Below are positions 37,171 through 46,186 of a DNA stretch of 64,000 nt, in pieces. The DNA lies in the NCBI GenBank assembly GCA_024710355.1, contig JANJUX010000043.1:1-64000 (forward strand), read 5' to 3'. The notes below the pieces were generated by a model. That model saw nothing but the letters and a program-made list of their open reading frames with translations, did no database searches and was not told the DNA's origin. This DNA comes from Candidatus Rifleibacteriota bacterium (lineage in GTDB: Bacteria; Muiribacteriota; Ozemobacteria; Ozemobacterales; Ozemobacteraceae). Both the position numbers and the translations under genes were made by a program. Within the stretch, counting starts at the first letter, position 1, and each line of letters opens with the position of its first letter.

Positions 37171-38514
37171 TCAGGCGGCTTTGTGGCGCAGGTAGTATTC
37201 GGCTTCTCTGGCGAAGTTTGAGTCTGGAACCAGCTCAGTAATACGCCTGAAACGGTCGAGACTGGCCGGCAGTTTGAGCTTGCGTTCGAGCTCGCCCAAC
37301 CGCAGCAGAATTGTCGGGGTTTCTCTGCCGAGTTCGATGGCCCGCTGCAGCGCTTTCTGCTCTTCGGCCGGTTCGTTGGTATTGCGGTATACGGCTGCCA
37401 TACTGACGAAAACCTCGGGCAGATTCTCGTTCAGCATCAAAGTCCTCTGATATTCTTCAAGTGCTGACTTGAACTGACCGCGGGCCGCATACAGGTCACC
37501 AAGAATGCGGTGCCCTTCAATGTGCCCCGGAAACCTTCTGAACAATGCATCGAGAGTTTTTTCGGCCCGAGCCTGGTCACCGGTTCTGATCTGATTTTCA
37601 GCAAGTTTGACGGCAAATTCTGCCCTTTCTTCGGCCAGAATCGTCAGTTTTCGGTAGACATCGACGGCCAGATCGAATTCTTCGGCCGCTTCGTAAATTT
37701 CGGCGAGACATTTCCAGTAAGAAACGTTTCGCTCATCGCTCTCTACCAGCTTTTCCATGGCCACGATCGCCTGATCGAAATCGGCCATTTTAAAATAACA
37801 CTGTGCCATCAGATACATCGACCGGGCCTGCAAATCACTTTTCCGGCAGGCCATGCGGAAATGTGTGATCGCCATTGTATATTTGCGCTGTCTGAACAGG
37901 CAGCCGGCGAGATTGAAATGCGCATCGAAAGCGCCAGGGTTGGTAGCGATGATACGTCTGAAACACTGCATGGCGCCGTTCAGATCGTTCTGCTTCATCA
38001 GCATGGTTCCCAGTGAAAAATTGGCAATTTCAAGGTCAGGCTGAATTTCGAGAACCTGGCGGTACTGGGTAATCGCGCCATTCAAATCGCCATAGCGCTT
38101 GAGCTGCTCGGCCAGAGCCAGGCGAATCTCGGTTTTTTCGGGCAGCGCATTGGCTGCCATCATCATGAATGAAATCTGTTTATGAAGTTCGCCCATGCAT
38201 TCATACATTCTGGCATAGGTGATAAAAGCGTTGGCAAAGCCCGGTTTCAGCTCAAGAGCGCGATCGAGATAAAACTGTGCGTCGTGGTATGATTCGCTTC
38301 TGATAAGGCACGCGGCGAGTTCGACCATAACAGCGAAATTATCAGGGTTGGTTTTAAGAACTTTTGAAAAAACATTCACAGCCTGCTGATTGTCGCCATT
38401 GCGCACATAAAGACGGGCAAGACGCAGCATCAGCTCGGTATCTTCGGGATTCTGTCTGCTCTGTTCCTCAAGCTGAACGAGCAGCCCAGTCAGTTCCTTC
38501 GGGCTTTCAAGCAT
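37171..38514 (-). CDS. Tetratricopeptide-repeat protein
   Basis: 447 residues of almost continuous TPR repeats (A-x-x-x-F-x-x-x-L-x-x-x-P signatures about every 34 residues, roughly 11-12 units), with no signal peptide or membrane helix. Probably a soluble scaffold; partner unknown. It is last in the rlmN-to-rpe gene series, 20 bases after rpe, with GAGGCAG upstream of its ATG. Its stop codon abuts the stop of the convergent prepilin-peptidase-like gene, with no terminator between them. Confidence 0.85.
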   Translation of the reverse strand: MLESPKELTGLLVQLEEQSRQNPEDTELMLRLARLYVRNGDNQQAVNVFSKVLKTNPDNFAVMVELAACLIRSESYHDAQFYLDRALELKPGFANAFITYARMYECMGELHKQISFMMMAANALPEKTEIRLALAEQLKRYGDLNGAITQYRQVLEIQPDLEIANFSLGTMLMKQNDLNGAMQCFRRIIATNPGAFDAHFNLAGCLFRQRKYTMAITHFRMACRKSDLQARSMYLMAQCYFKMADFDQAIVAMEKLVESDERNVSYWKCLAEIYEAAEEFDLAVDVYRKLTILAEERAEFAVKLAENQIRTGDQARAEKTLDALFRRFPGHIEGHRILGDLYAARGQFKSALEEYQRTLMLNENLPEVFVSMAAVYRNTNEPAEEQKALQRAIELGRETPTILLRLGELERKLKLPASLDRFRRITELVPDSNFAREAEYYLRHKAA

Positions 38515-38534
38515 TTTATCTGCCTCATTGTTCT

Positions 38535-39200
38535 TTATTTTTTGAGGCTCTGCACTTCCCGCACCAGCGATTTACGGTCGGCGGCACTGAAAAACGCAGA
38601 TCCCATTACTAATACATCGGCACCTGCGGCACAAATCTTTTGTGCATTCTTCAGAGAAATTCCGCCATCAACCTGAATCAGCGTATTCAGACCCTTATCA
38701 TCGATCATTTTTCGTAACTGCCTGATCTTTTCGATCACCGGTTCGATGAGCTTCTGCCCGCCAAAGCCGGGGTTAACGCTCATGATCAAAACCTGATCAC
38801 ATTCTTCGAGAACATACTCGATCTCACACAAAGGCGTCTGAGGGTTGAGGGTTATGCCTGACGCGAGACCCATCTCACGAACCGCAGTCAGATAGCGGTG
38901 CGCATGCCGACAGGCTTCGATATGAAAGGTAATGCGGTCGGCCCCGGCATCTTTCCAGGCTTCAAGCCAGCGCTCCGGCTGCTCGATCATCAAGTGCACG
39001 TCAAAAGGCAGGCGGCTGTGCGGCCTGAAAGCTTTGATGATCGGTGGACCAAAAGTCAGGTTTGGCACAAAATGGCCATCCATGACATCAACGTGGATCC
39101 AGTCGGCGCCAGAGGCCTCGATAGCCTGCAGCTCGGCCGCCATGTTGGCAAAATCGGCTGACAATATCGAAGGTGCAACGAGAGTATGCTGATTTTTCAT
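38535..39200 (-). CDS. rpe: Ribulose-phosphate 3-epimerase
   Basis: 221 residues, the standard length. It interconverts ribulose 5-phosphate and xylulose 5-phosphate in the pentose phosphate pathway as a TIM barrel. Motifs: A-P-S-I-L-S-A-D-F near the start, H-V-D-V-M-D-G-H-F-V-P-N, V-H-L-M-I, M-S-V-N-P-G-F-G-G-Q and Q-V-D-G-G-I. Metal and catalytic His/Asp residues are all present. It follows the pseudokinase gene by 9 bases, matching the common rlmN-prpC-prkC-rsgA-rpe order of Firmicutes but without rsgA. Confidence 0.96.
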   Translation of the reverse strand: MKNQHTLVAPSILSADFANMAAELQAIEASGADWIHVDVMDGHFVPNLTFGPPIIKAFRPHSRLPFDVHLMIEQPERWLEAWKDAGADRITFHIEACRHAHRYLTAVREMGLASGITLNPQTPLCEIEYVLEECDQVLIMSVNPGFGGQKLIEPVIEKIRQLRKMIDDKGLNTLIQVDGGISLKNAQKICAAGADVLVMGSAFFSAADRKSLVREVQSLKK

Positions 39201-39209
39201 GCCCGCAGC

Positions 39210-40481
39210 TTACCAGAAAAGAATCAGAAACACCATGGCCACAAGGCACAGACCCATGAAAATTACCGGATTTCTCAGCCAGTGTTTTTCATCCTGTTGT
39301 TTCCAGGCATTGTCAGCGCCGATTTTTTCGGCAGACGCAGCTTGCGGCTTCACCAGTCTGAGGTGGCGACGTGTCGAATTTTTACCTTCAGCAACCGCTT
39401 CACCGGCATTGTCAGAACTGCCGCCGAAACCATCTTTTCCGGTATTATCAACAACCAGGGCCAGGTTGCCTTCGACTGCAGTCTGAGCGAAGCCATTGCC
39501 GTCACCAGTATCTTTGCCGTCGCAGTCTGAAGTCTTAAGCATGCTCACCGGTGCTGAAGCAGCCATGGCAGGAGCAGCCAACCTGGTTTGCGGCATGTTA
39601 ACCGGGGGCAACGCGGTGTTTACATTTGACATTCTTCCGTTGAGAGCATCAACGACCTGTGAAGCCATTGAAAGCTGGCGGGCAGCCTTGTTGCGAATGC
39701 CAGTCTCTCGGATTTTGCCTGAAAGATCAGCCAGCGACTTGAGAAATTCTTCGTGGGAATTGCAGCGCCGCCCGAGTTCGCGAGTCAGAGTGGCTCTGAC
39801 GAAATCGACAATTCTCGTCACCTGTTCCGGCGGCATATCGGGGTGTCTGATACGCAGAAGTTTTTCTAGCTTCATATCCCACAGCTCGTTGATGCCACCG
39901 TTCTTTCTGATAGGCGACTCACCGGCAAGCAATTCGAAAAAGGCAGTGCCAAGAAAATACAGGTCTGAATGCACGCCGGTTCCTTCACTGCGCGTGCTCT
40001 TGGAAGCAAGGCGCAGGCGCGGATGTGTAAAAGACAGAACGCAGATACGGCCATCATCGCGGCGCATCACGTTAGACAGCTTTATGGTACGGTGCTCGAC
40101 CTTCTGATCGGCAGCATATTGCAGAACTGTGGCCAGTTCCTGAATTATCTTGACGCATTCCTGCATCGGCAGAACTTCACCCTTGATCAGCGAGTGCAGT
40201 TCTTTACCCCTGATCACCGGTGAAACAACGTAGGGGCGGTCGTCATACATGTCGACATCGAGCACTTCAGCGATCAGCGGGTGCGAAAGACTGGCGAACG
40301 ACTTTATTTCATCACTGAAGCCGCGAACTCTGTCAGCATTGGCTGCCATCGATTCTCTGAGAATCTTGACGACCACCTGGGTACCGGTGGCGACTTCAAG
40401 GGCCGAAAAAATTTCATACATGTGGCTCTCAGAGAAAGCAGCTTCTATTTTATACTTACCATTAATCAATTCACCGATCAT
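39210..40481 (-). CDS. Ser/Thr kinase-fold protein with C-terminal membrane anchor (pseudokinase)
   Basis: 423 residues. Residues 1-265 show an Hanks-type kinase fold: V-V-V-K-I-L with Lys39, helix-C Glu58, H-R-T-I-K-L-S-N (130-137) and S-D-L-Y-F-L-G (172-178). The glycine loop is degenerate (A-F-S-E-S-H). The catalytic aspartate of HRD is Thr132 and the metal-binding DFG is L-S-F (149-151), so phosphotransfer is not expected. A low-complexity linker follows and the last 20 residues form a membrane helix ending at the stop. GGAGG precedes the ATG. The adjacent upstream gene encodes a membrane-anchored PASTA protein, so together the two look like a PrkC-type kinase split into two polypeptides. 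Likely role: cell-wall or growth sensing by protein interaction. Confidence 0.82.
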   Translation of the reverse strand: MIGELINGKYKIEAAFSESHMYEIFSALEVATGTQVVVKILRESMAANADRVRGFSDEIKSFASLSHPLIAEVLDVDMYDDRPYVVSPVIRGKELHSLIKGEVLPMQECVKIIQELATVLQYAADQKVEHRTIKLSNVMRRDDGRICVLSFTHPRLRLASKSTRSEGTGVHSDLYFLGTAFFELLAGESPIRKNGGINELWDMKLEKLLRIRHPDMPPEQVTRIVDFVRATLTRELGRRCNSHEEFLKSLADLSGKIRETGIRNKAARQLSMASQVVDALNGRMSNVNTALPPVNMPQTRLAAPAMAASAPVSMLKTSDCDGKDTGDGNGFAQTAVEGNLALVVDNTGKDGFGGSSDNAGEAVAEGKNSTRRHLRLVKPQAASAEKIGADNAWKQQDEKHWLRNPVIFMGLCLVAMVFLILFW

Positions 40482-40506
40482 TTCTGCCTCCAGACTGACA
40501 TGCCAG

Positions 40507-41715
40507 TTATGGCTCGACTCTGCGTTCTTCTACGGGAACGTCGTTAATATAAATCTGCACTTTACTATTCGGCACAACAGGCACCTTTACCTTAACAAGT
40601 TCGAGAGGTTTGTGAGCACCGGCATAGACCTGCTGTCTGCCGTCGGGGGTGATGTGAATGAACTTGACCTCTTTGGGCATAAAGCCGTCGGGCATGACGA
40701 AGCTCATTTCGCGGTCGACAACCGGCGCCATAATTTTGGGCGGGGCCTGAACCGCAAAGACTACCGGGGTTTCCACACCTTCCGGATCCTCGTCAGCAAC
40801 AATAACCTTTGGCGGAGCCGGAGTCACTGCGGGCTGAGCGGTGGCCGGTGAGGTTACGCCTGGTGCTGCCGGCACAGCGGGCTTGGCTGCAGCAGGCTTC
40901 GGCATATCGAGCACGGAAAAAACTTCGAATTTTTTGAGATCTGCCGGGGTCGCAGTGCCTTCGTCGCTGCCAGATGATACCAGCAGGCTTACCACCTCAC
41001 CACGACGCAACTGTGAATAAGGTGCGGGACTGGTCGAAATAATCTGAAATTTTTCGCGGTTCGCATCAGGCCGTGAAAAAATGCGACCAAAGTTTAGACC
41101 CCAGGCTTTGAGGCGGTTCTTTGCCTCATCCATCGAGACTCCGACGAGATTAGGCAGAACCAGCATTTCTGGCTTGCGGCCGAGACTGATCAGCAGATCG
41201 ACCTCTTTATTAACGCCATATTCTTCAGAAGGCAGCGGCGACTGCCCCACAATTCGGTCAGGAGCAATTTTTTCAGAATAGATATAGGCGCGGTCACCAG
41301 TCGAAAGCTGAGCATTCATAAGAGCCACATCGACTTCGCGCTGGCTGCTGCCAGTCAGTTCAGGAACACTGACCTTCTGCAGACCGAGAGAAATCGACAG
41401 CAACACCTGCTTGCCGGGTTTTACCACAGTTCCCGGTTCGGGAAACTGGGCAATTACATGATCCTTGGCGTGACGATCATCAAACTTTTCGTCACGTCTG
41501 ACAACTTCAAGCCCGGTTGGCTTGCTTTTCATGACTTCGACAATGTGTTTGCCGCGGAAGTCAGGCACGATTACCGTTCCGCCGCGATTGAAGAACTCGT
41601 TGAGCTTGTTGTAGGCGAAGTAAACGCCACCAATAAGCACAGCGAGCAAAATCGACATCAGAATCGACATTTTGATGAGAATCGACAGACAAGAATCACT
41701 TTTTTTCCTGGTCAT
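40507..41715 (-). CDS. Membrane-anchored PASTA-domain protein
   Basis: 402 residues from the ATG at 41715; a longer GTG start at 41739 is possible, but an AGGA lies properly before 41715. A short basic N-terminus and one membrane helix (about 10-35) precede three PASTA units (about 45-245). These show V-P-D-F-R-G-K, V-P-E-L-T-G and L-P-N-L-V-G-V-S starts, and G-x-x-V-x-L-L-I-S-x-G ends. A Pro/Ala-rich linker follows, then an extra C-terminal beta domain of unknown type. PASTA domains bind peptidoglycan fragments or beta-lactams in PrkC/PknB and PBP2x. There is no kinase or transpeptidase domain in this protein. It overlaps the end of rlmN by 20 bases and lies 25 bases before the pseudokinase gene. 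Confidence 0.88.
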   Translation of the reverse strand: MTRKKSDSCLSILIKMSILMSILLAVLIGGVYFAYNKLNEFFNRGGTVIVPDFRGKHIVEVMKSKPTGLEVVRRDEKFDDRHAKDHVIAQFPEPGTVVKPGKQVLLSISLGLQKVSVPELTGSSQREVDVALMNAQLSTGDRAYIYSEKIAPDRIVGQSPLPSEEYGVNKEVDLLISLGRKPEMLVLPNLVGVSMDEAKNRLKAWGLNFGRIFSRPDANREKFQIISTSPAPYSQLRRGEVVSLLVSSGSDEGTATPADLKKFEVFSVLDMPKPAAAKPAVPAAPGVTSPATAQPAVTPAPPKVIVADEDPEGVETPVVFAVQAPPKIMAPVVDREMSFVMPDGFMPKEVKFIHITPDGRQQVYAGAHKPLELVKVKVPVVPNSKVQIYINDVPVEERRVEP

Positions 41716-42736
41716 CACTTTTTCCTGCAAGCTGGCCACAGGCGGCCAGAATTTCCTGTCCCCGCGATTTTCTTACGGTTACAGCAATACCTGCTTTTTT
41801 GAGAATTTTGCGAAATTCTTTTTCGTCTTTTTCAGGCGAAGGTTCGTAGTTTGAACCCGGGAAATGGTTGAAACGCACGATATTAACGTGAACCAGCAGC
41901 CCTTCGCAGAAGCTGACCAGGTTCATCGCATCCTGAAGCTGATCGTTAACATTTTTCAGCAGAACTACTTCGAGAGTGACACGTCTACTGGTGTGAGTGC
42001 AGTATGAACTGATCGCCTCTTTCAGCTTTTCGAGGGGGAACTTTTTATTGATCGGCACCAGGGTATTGCGGGTGGCATTATCAGCTACATGCAGCGATAC
42101 GGCCAGATTCACTTCGCCCGGGCGACTGATCAGTTCAGCAATTCCCTCGACCACGCCAGAAGTGGAAATGGTGATACGGCGGGTTGCCAGGCCCAGACCC
42201 TGCGGGTCAGTGAGCATGTCGATCGCTTCATACAGGGCTTTGCGATTGAGAAACGGCTCGCCCATTCCCATGAATACGATGTTGGTCGGTTTTTTGCCGG
42301 TTCTTTTGACCAGCAGCATTACCTGCAGCATAATCTCATCAGATGAAAGATTGCGCTTGAACCCCATCTCGCCGGTGCGGCAGAAAACACAGCCAACCGG
42401 GCAGCCAACCTGGGTTGAGAGACAGAAAGTCAGCGAATCTTCGTCGGGTATCGCTACGGCCTCGACCAGTTCGTCATCGCCGAGCTTAACCACCACTTTA
42501 CTGGTGCCATCGCGGTCCTGCAGATATTTTTCGACCGGCGGCAGAATTTTCGGAAAAGCGGCTTTGAGCTTTTCGCGGTCTGCCAGCGACAGATTGGTCA
42601 TTTCATCGAACGAAAAGACGAATTTGCGGAAAATCCATTCCTGCACCTGTTTAGCCCTGAAAGCGGGCATTCCGAGGTCGGCAAGAGTCTTCTGAAATTC
42701 GCCGAAGCCAACTGAGAACAAAGATTTTGCTGTCAT
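41696..42736 (-). CDS. rlmN: 23S rRNA/tRNA adenine-C2 methyltransferase RlmN
   Basis: 346 residues from the ATG at 42736, preceded by AAGGGGAAG; the ATG at 42760 lies upstream of that ribosome-binding site. This radical SAM enzyme methylates C2 of A2503 in 23S rRNA (and A37 in some tRNAs). Motifs: C-P-V-G-C-V-F-C (the CX3CX2C iron-sulfur ligands), F-M-G-M-G-E-P, and a C-terminal A-A-C-G-Q-L with the second catalytic cysteine; the first is part of the family fold. Length and motifs are typical. It heads the PASTA-pseudokinase-rpe group. Confidence 0.96.
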   Translation of the reverse strand: MTAKSLFSVGFGEFQKTLADLGMPAFRAKQVQEWIFRKFVFSFDEMTNLSLADREKLKAAFPKILPPVEKYLQDRDGTSKVVVKLGDDELVEAVAIPDEDSLTFCLSTQVGCPVGCVFCRTGEMGFKRNLSSDEIMLQVMLLVKRTGKKPTNIVFMGMGEPFLNRKALYEAIDMLTDPQGLGLATRRITISTSGVVEGIAELISRPGEVNLAVSLHVADNATRNTLVPINKKFPLEKLKEAISSYCTHTSRRVTLEVVLLKNVNDQLQDAMNLVSFCEGLLVHVNIVRFNHFPGSNYEPSPEKDEKEFRKILKKAGIAVTVRKSRGQEILAACGQLAGKSDDQEKK

Positions 42737-42807
42737 TTTCTTCCCCTTCTGACAATACATCGGCAGCCTTCAGCAAACTGCTGAAGAAAAACTGTGGCGG
42801 GAAGAAA

Positions 42808-44625
42808 TCAGTTGAGATTGAACTTGTCGAGCATGTCACCCATCATCTGAACGAGGGTCAGAAGCTCTTTGGTGACGTTCATATACTGCCTGATATGCGA
42901 CAGCTGCTCATTAACAGCGAAGGCGACTCTTCGGGTGCCTTCTGAGGTGATCTTGGTGGCGCCCGAAATGCTTTCGATACTGCCGCGCAGTGAATCGATA
43001 TTCTGCGACTGTTCGGTCGAAGCGGCGCTGATATCCTGAATCATCTTGTTGACGTTGAGAACTGAGCTGACGATCTTGTCGAGGTTGTTACCGGCCACAT
43101 TGGCGATATTGACGCCCTCGATAACCTTGGCGGCACCACGGTTGATCGTTTCGACCGCTTTACCGGTTTTGAGCAGCATCTCTTTGATTTTCTTGCCGAT
43201 GTCTTCGGCCGCTTCGCCAGATTCTTCGGCCAGCTTGCGCACTTCGCCGGCAACGACCGTGAAACCCTGGCCGTGCTCGCCGGCACGGGCCGCTTCGATT
43301 GCGGCGTTCAGTGCCAGCAGGTTCGTCTGATAGGCGATATTGGTGATGGTATTGACGATTTCGCCGATCTGTTTACCGGCAGAATTCAGGTTTTCGATAA
43401 CGTCTTCGAGGCCGAGAACCTCGTCTTTGATCGATTCCATGGTGTCGATCGTCTCGCTCACGGCGTTTTTACCTTCGCCGGCAATCGCGGCGGTCTCGGC
43501 GCTGTCGGTGGCCGCTTCGTGTGAGCGGTCAGCGATTGTCTGAGCTGAAGCCGAGACTTCCTGGATGTGGAGGGTCGTCGATTCAAGCGTGTTGGCAATA
43601 TAGTTCGAGCTGCGCGAAATTTCCTGGACGTCGGTGAAAAACTGCTTTACGTTTTCGTCTGAAAAAACCGGCATGGCGGTAAGCGGCTCGAGCTTGCGCC
43701 CGATTTCCTGGGCGATTGAATAGGATTCCTGCAGCAGGGTGCGCGCGGTTGAAAGAAAGGTATCAAACTGAATGGCGCACTCGAGCATGTCATTCTGCGA
43801 AGCACCTTCGACACTTTCGTTCTGAAAGCTCTTCAGGCGGTCGATGACGTCTTTGATCGGCATCGAAACCTGATTCATAAAAAACCAGAGGCCAACCAGT
43901 ACAATCGGCACGAAAAAGAGGGTGCCCATGTAGAAAATGCGCGAGGCAATCTCAAGGTTTTTTATGCCCTCGTCGAGAGCTTCGAGATCTTTAAGGCGTG
44001 AGTTAATGAATTCATCGAGAATCACCGCCTCCTGGGCCTTGATTTCGATTTTGCTGACCGCTTCGTCTAACAAACGCTGCTTGGCAGCCTTGAGTTCTTC
44101 GATCGAAAGCTTCTGCGGCGCTGGCGCGGCGGCTTCGCCACCTTCGACAGGTTCTTCAGGAGCCGCTTCACCGGTTTCATCAGCTAGTGCGGCTGCCGCA
44201 GCAGTGTCTGAAGCAGACCCGGCAGCAGCGTCTTTTTCGTCGCCTTCTCCGGCGGCGGGCGCCGCGGCGGTCTCTTCTTCGCCGCCGGCAGCAGCATCTT
44301 CAACTGCAGCATCAGGAGCCGGGAGCTCACCGTCAGTCGAAGCTTCATCTTCGGCCGGAGCGGCCTCAGAAGCTTCGCTGGCCTCTTCCCCGCCCTCGTC
44401 CTTGATCTGAAACTCTTCAAGACTCATATTCTGGATATCTTCGAGAACAGGAGTGTTGCCGAGAGCCTGCAGCTGCGATGAGATGCTCTTGGTGCCGGTA
44501 ATGACGTTGCGGGCAGCAAACATGTTTTTGCAGGCAGAAAAGATAATATTGGCGCCAATGACCGGTATCAGAATCAATACCAGCGTCAGACCGAGAATTT
44601 TAAACTGTAAGGTGACTTTATTCAT
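42808..44625 (-). CDS. Methyl-accepting chemotaxis protein with acidic Ala-rich periplasmic insert
   Basis: 605 residues. Membrane helices lie at about 8-30 and 228-250, and between them is a small periplasmic region. Residues 77-170 of it are almost only Ala, Glu, Gly, Asp and Pro, with no recognisable ligand-binding fold. A linker and a standard cytoplasmic signalling domain follow. The signalling tip contains [30 protein letters not shown], which contacts CheA/CheW. No che genes are in the window. It lies between tsaC and rlmN on the same strand, 62 and 71 bases away. Inferred role: taxis or twitching control; the stimulus is unknown. Confidence 0.92.
   Translation of the reverse strand: MNKVTLQFKILGLTLVLILIPVIGANIIFSACKNMFAARNVITGTKSISSQLQALGNTPVLEDIQNMSLEEFQIKDEGGEEASEASEAAPAEDEASTDGELPAPDAAVEDAAAGGEEETAAAPAAGEGDEKDAAAGSASDTAAAAALADETGEAAPEEPVEGGEAAAPAPQKLSIEELKAAKQRLLDEAVSKIEIKAQEAVILDEFINSRLKDLEALDEGIKNLEIASRIFYMGTLFFVPIVLVGLWFFMNQVSMPIKDVIDRLKSFQNESVEGASQNDMLECAIQFDTFLSTARTLLQESYSIAQEIGRKLEPLTAMPVFSDENVKQFFTDVQEISRSSNYIANTLESTTLHIQEVSASAQTIADRSHEAATDSAETAAIAGEGKNAVSETIDTMESIKDEVLGLEDVIENLNSAGKQIGEIVNTITNIAYQTNLLALNAAIEAARAGEHGQGFTVVAGEVRKLAEESGEAAEDIGKKIKEMLLKTGKAVETINRGAAKVIEGVNIANVAGNNLDKIVSSVLNVNKMIQDISAASTEQSQNIDSLRGSIESISGATKITSEGTRRVAFAVNEQLSHIRQYMNVTKELLTLVQMMGDMLDKFNLN
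44116..44397 (-). repeat. Low-complexity Ala/Glu/Pro-rich coding stretch in the chemoreceptor
   Basis: This stretch encodes residues 77-170 of the chemoreceptor, dominated by A, E, G, D and P. The DNA is correspondingly rich in GC-biased trinucleotides, which opens long frames on other strands that are not genes. Confidence 0.8.
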
Positions 44626-44687
44626 ATTGGCGGGGCAGCCTTTGGTCAGGCGGGCTTATTGTATCACAACTAAAAAGATTTGGCAGC

Positions 44688-45290
44688 TTAAAGCTTGATT
44701 TTGCCCTGACGCAGAATTACCGGAGGGGACTGAGTAAAATCGGCAACCGTCGACGCCATGCCTTCCGGCAGAATTCCGCCATCGACAAGCCAGTCAATTT
44801 CGCCGGCAAATTCTGCCGCAATGACATCAGGGTTAACATCAGAAGGGTCACCGGAGCGGTTGGCGCTGGTCGTCAGAAGTCGCACCGGCAGGCGGCGAAT
44901 GATTTCGAGGAGCATCTGATGATTTGGGATTCTGACACCCATTGTCGAAAAATTGAAAGCACACAGCTGCGGGTGCCCGGGTGCAGGTAAAACTGCGGTA
45001 AGGGCTCCAGGCCAATACTTTTTCAGCTGCTCGGGCAATCCGTCTTTAAGCTCAAACCCGAGTTTTGCGAGTTCTTCGATGCGGTCGACGAAAAGAATCA
45101 GCGGCTTTCGGCTGCTGCGATTCTTGATCTCGTAGACACGAGCCACAGCTTTTTCGCAATCTGCCGCAACCGCAAAACCATACAGAGTGTCGGTCGGAAT
45201 CACGGCAACGGCGCCGTTCTGCAGTGAAACAGAGAATTCGTTCCACAGCTGTTTGTCTTTCAGTAGCTGATCAACAGAAACCCTTTTCAT
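44688..45290 (-). CDS. tsaC: Threonylcarbamoyl-AMP synthase (Sua5/YrdC family)
   Basis: 200 residues, single YrdC domain. It makes L-threonylcarbamoyladenylate from threonine, bicarbonate and ATP for the t6A37 modification of tRNA. Motifs: P-T-D-T-L-Y-G near 32, K-N-R-S-S-R-K-P-L, T-T-S-A-N-R-S-G and a late S-T-V. Its start codon overlaps the prmC stop as ATGA, so it is translationally coupled. The prfA-prmC-tsaC order is common in bacteria. The short single-domain form fits TsaC rather than the longer two-domain Sua5. Confidence 0.92.
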   Translation of the reverse strand: MKRVSVDQLLKDKQLWNEFSVSLQNGAVAVIPTDTLYGFAVAADCEKAVARVYEIKNRSSRKPLILFVDRIEELAKLGFELKDGLPEQLKKYWPGALTAVLPAPGHPQLCAFNFSTMGVRIPNHQMLLEIIRRLPVRLLTTSANRSGDPSDVNPDVIAAEFAGEIDWLVDGGILPEGMASTVADFTQSPPVILRQGKIKL

Positions 45291-46165
45291 GCTGTCTCCT
45301 TTTTGCCTCTTTCGAGAATAAAATAGCGCTCACAGCCATGCAGGTCGTTGGCGGCGGCAATAAGCAGCCAGCCCGGGCCCACCATCTCCTTAAGATGCTG
45401 GCGCTGGCCATGGCCGTGTTCAAAAACAAGCAGGCCACCGGGCCTGAGCACAGACAAAGCCTGCTGCAGCAGGCGCTCGACAAGTTCGAGGCCGTCTTTA
45501 CCACCATCGAGGGCCAGGTGTGGTTCGAAGCGGCTGACTTCGGCCTGCAGAACCGGGACTTCAGTCGATTCGATGTATGGCGGGTTCGAAATCACGACAT
45601 CGAGCGAATCAGGGGCGAAACCGCCGAGCAGGTCATTCTGCCGTAATTCAAGACGGGCAGAGAGCTCTGGAAAGCGCTGCAGGTTGGCAGCCGCTATCTG
45701 CATAGCCGCCGGCGAAATATCGAGCATAAAACCGGTTGCCCCGGTAAATTTTCGCGCCATGGCAATTGCGAGAACTCCGGTGCCGGTGCCAACGTCGGCA
45801 AAACTGAATTTATCGGCAAAAGGTCTTCTGGCAATTTCGGCGGCGGCGGCCATGAAAACCTCTTCAGTTTCGGGCCGCGGAATCAGGGCCCCCGGGCCGA
45901 CCGTTACGTCAAAATCGAGAAAACTCCACTCACCAAGCAGATACTGTAGAGGTTCGTGACTACAGCGACGGGCAAGCAGCTGTTGAAAAGGCACGGCAAA
46001 GGCGGCATCGGCAGGCCGGTTCCAGAATTGTGGCAGCTGTCCGTTGGTTATACAGAGAACGTGCGCTGCCAGGCAGTCGACATTGAACGCGGCATCTTCG
46101 ATCTGGCGCTCTGTCAGCAGTTTTCGGGCAGCAATAATCTGCTCTCGTATCGTGGTTAAGGTCAT
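45287..46165 (-). CDS. prmC: Peptide chain release factor N5-glutamine methyltransferase
   Basis: 292 residues. It methylates the glutamine of the GGQ motif of release factors using SAM. An N-terminal helical domain precedes a Rossmann methyltransferase with V-G-T-G-T-G-V-L-A-I-A and the substrate-binding N-P-P-Y-I motif. It sits directly after prfA, its substrate's gene (21 bases), and overlaps tsaC by four bases. Confidence 0.94.
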   Translation of the reverse strand: MTLTTIREQIIAARKLLTERQIEDAAFNVDCLAAHVLCITNGQLPQFWNRPADAAFAVPFQQLLARRCSHEPLQYLLGEWSFLDFDVTVGPGALIPRPETEEVFMAAAAEIARRPFADKFSFADVGTGTGVLAIAMARKFTGATGFMLDISPAAMQIAAANLQRFPELSARLELRQNDLLGGFAPDSLDVVISNPPYIESTEVPVLQAEVSRFEPHLALDGGKDGLELVERLLQQALSVLRPGGLLVFEHGHGQRQHLKEMVGPGWLLIAAANDLHGCERYFILERGKKETA

Positions 46166-46186
46166 ACGGCAACCGGCCGACAGCAG

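Noticed and set aside
42768..42786. Terminator between the chemoreceptor and rlmN (8-bp hairpin CTTCAGCA/TGCTGAAG)
   Set aside because: On the transcribed minus strand no T tract follows the hairpin, so termination is not supported; it may be a minor leader structure.
44187..44410. Plus-strand open frames opposite the chemoreceptor insert
   Set aside because: They are mirror products of the GC-rich low-complexity codons; the Arg- or Ser-rich translations show no real protein features.
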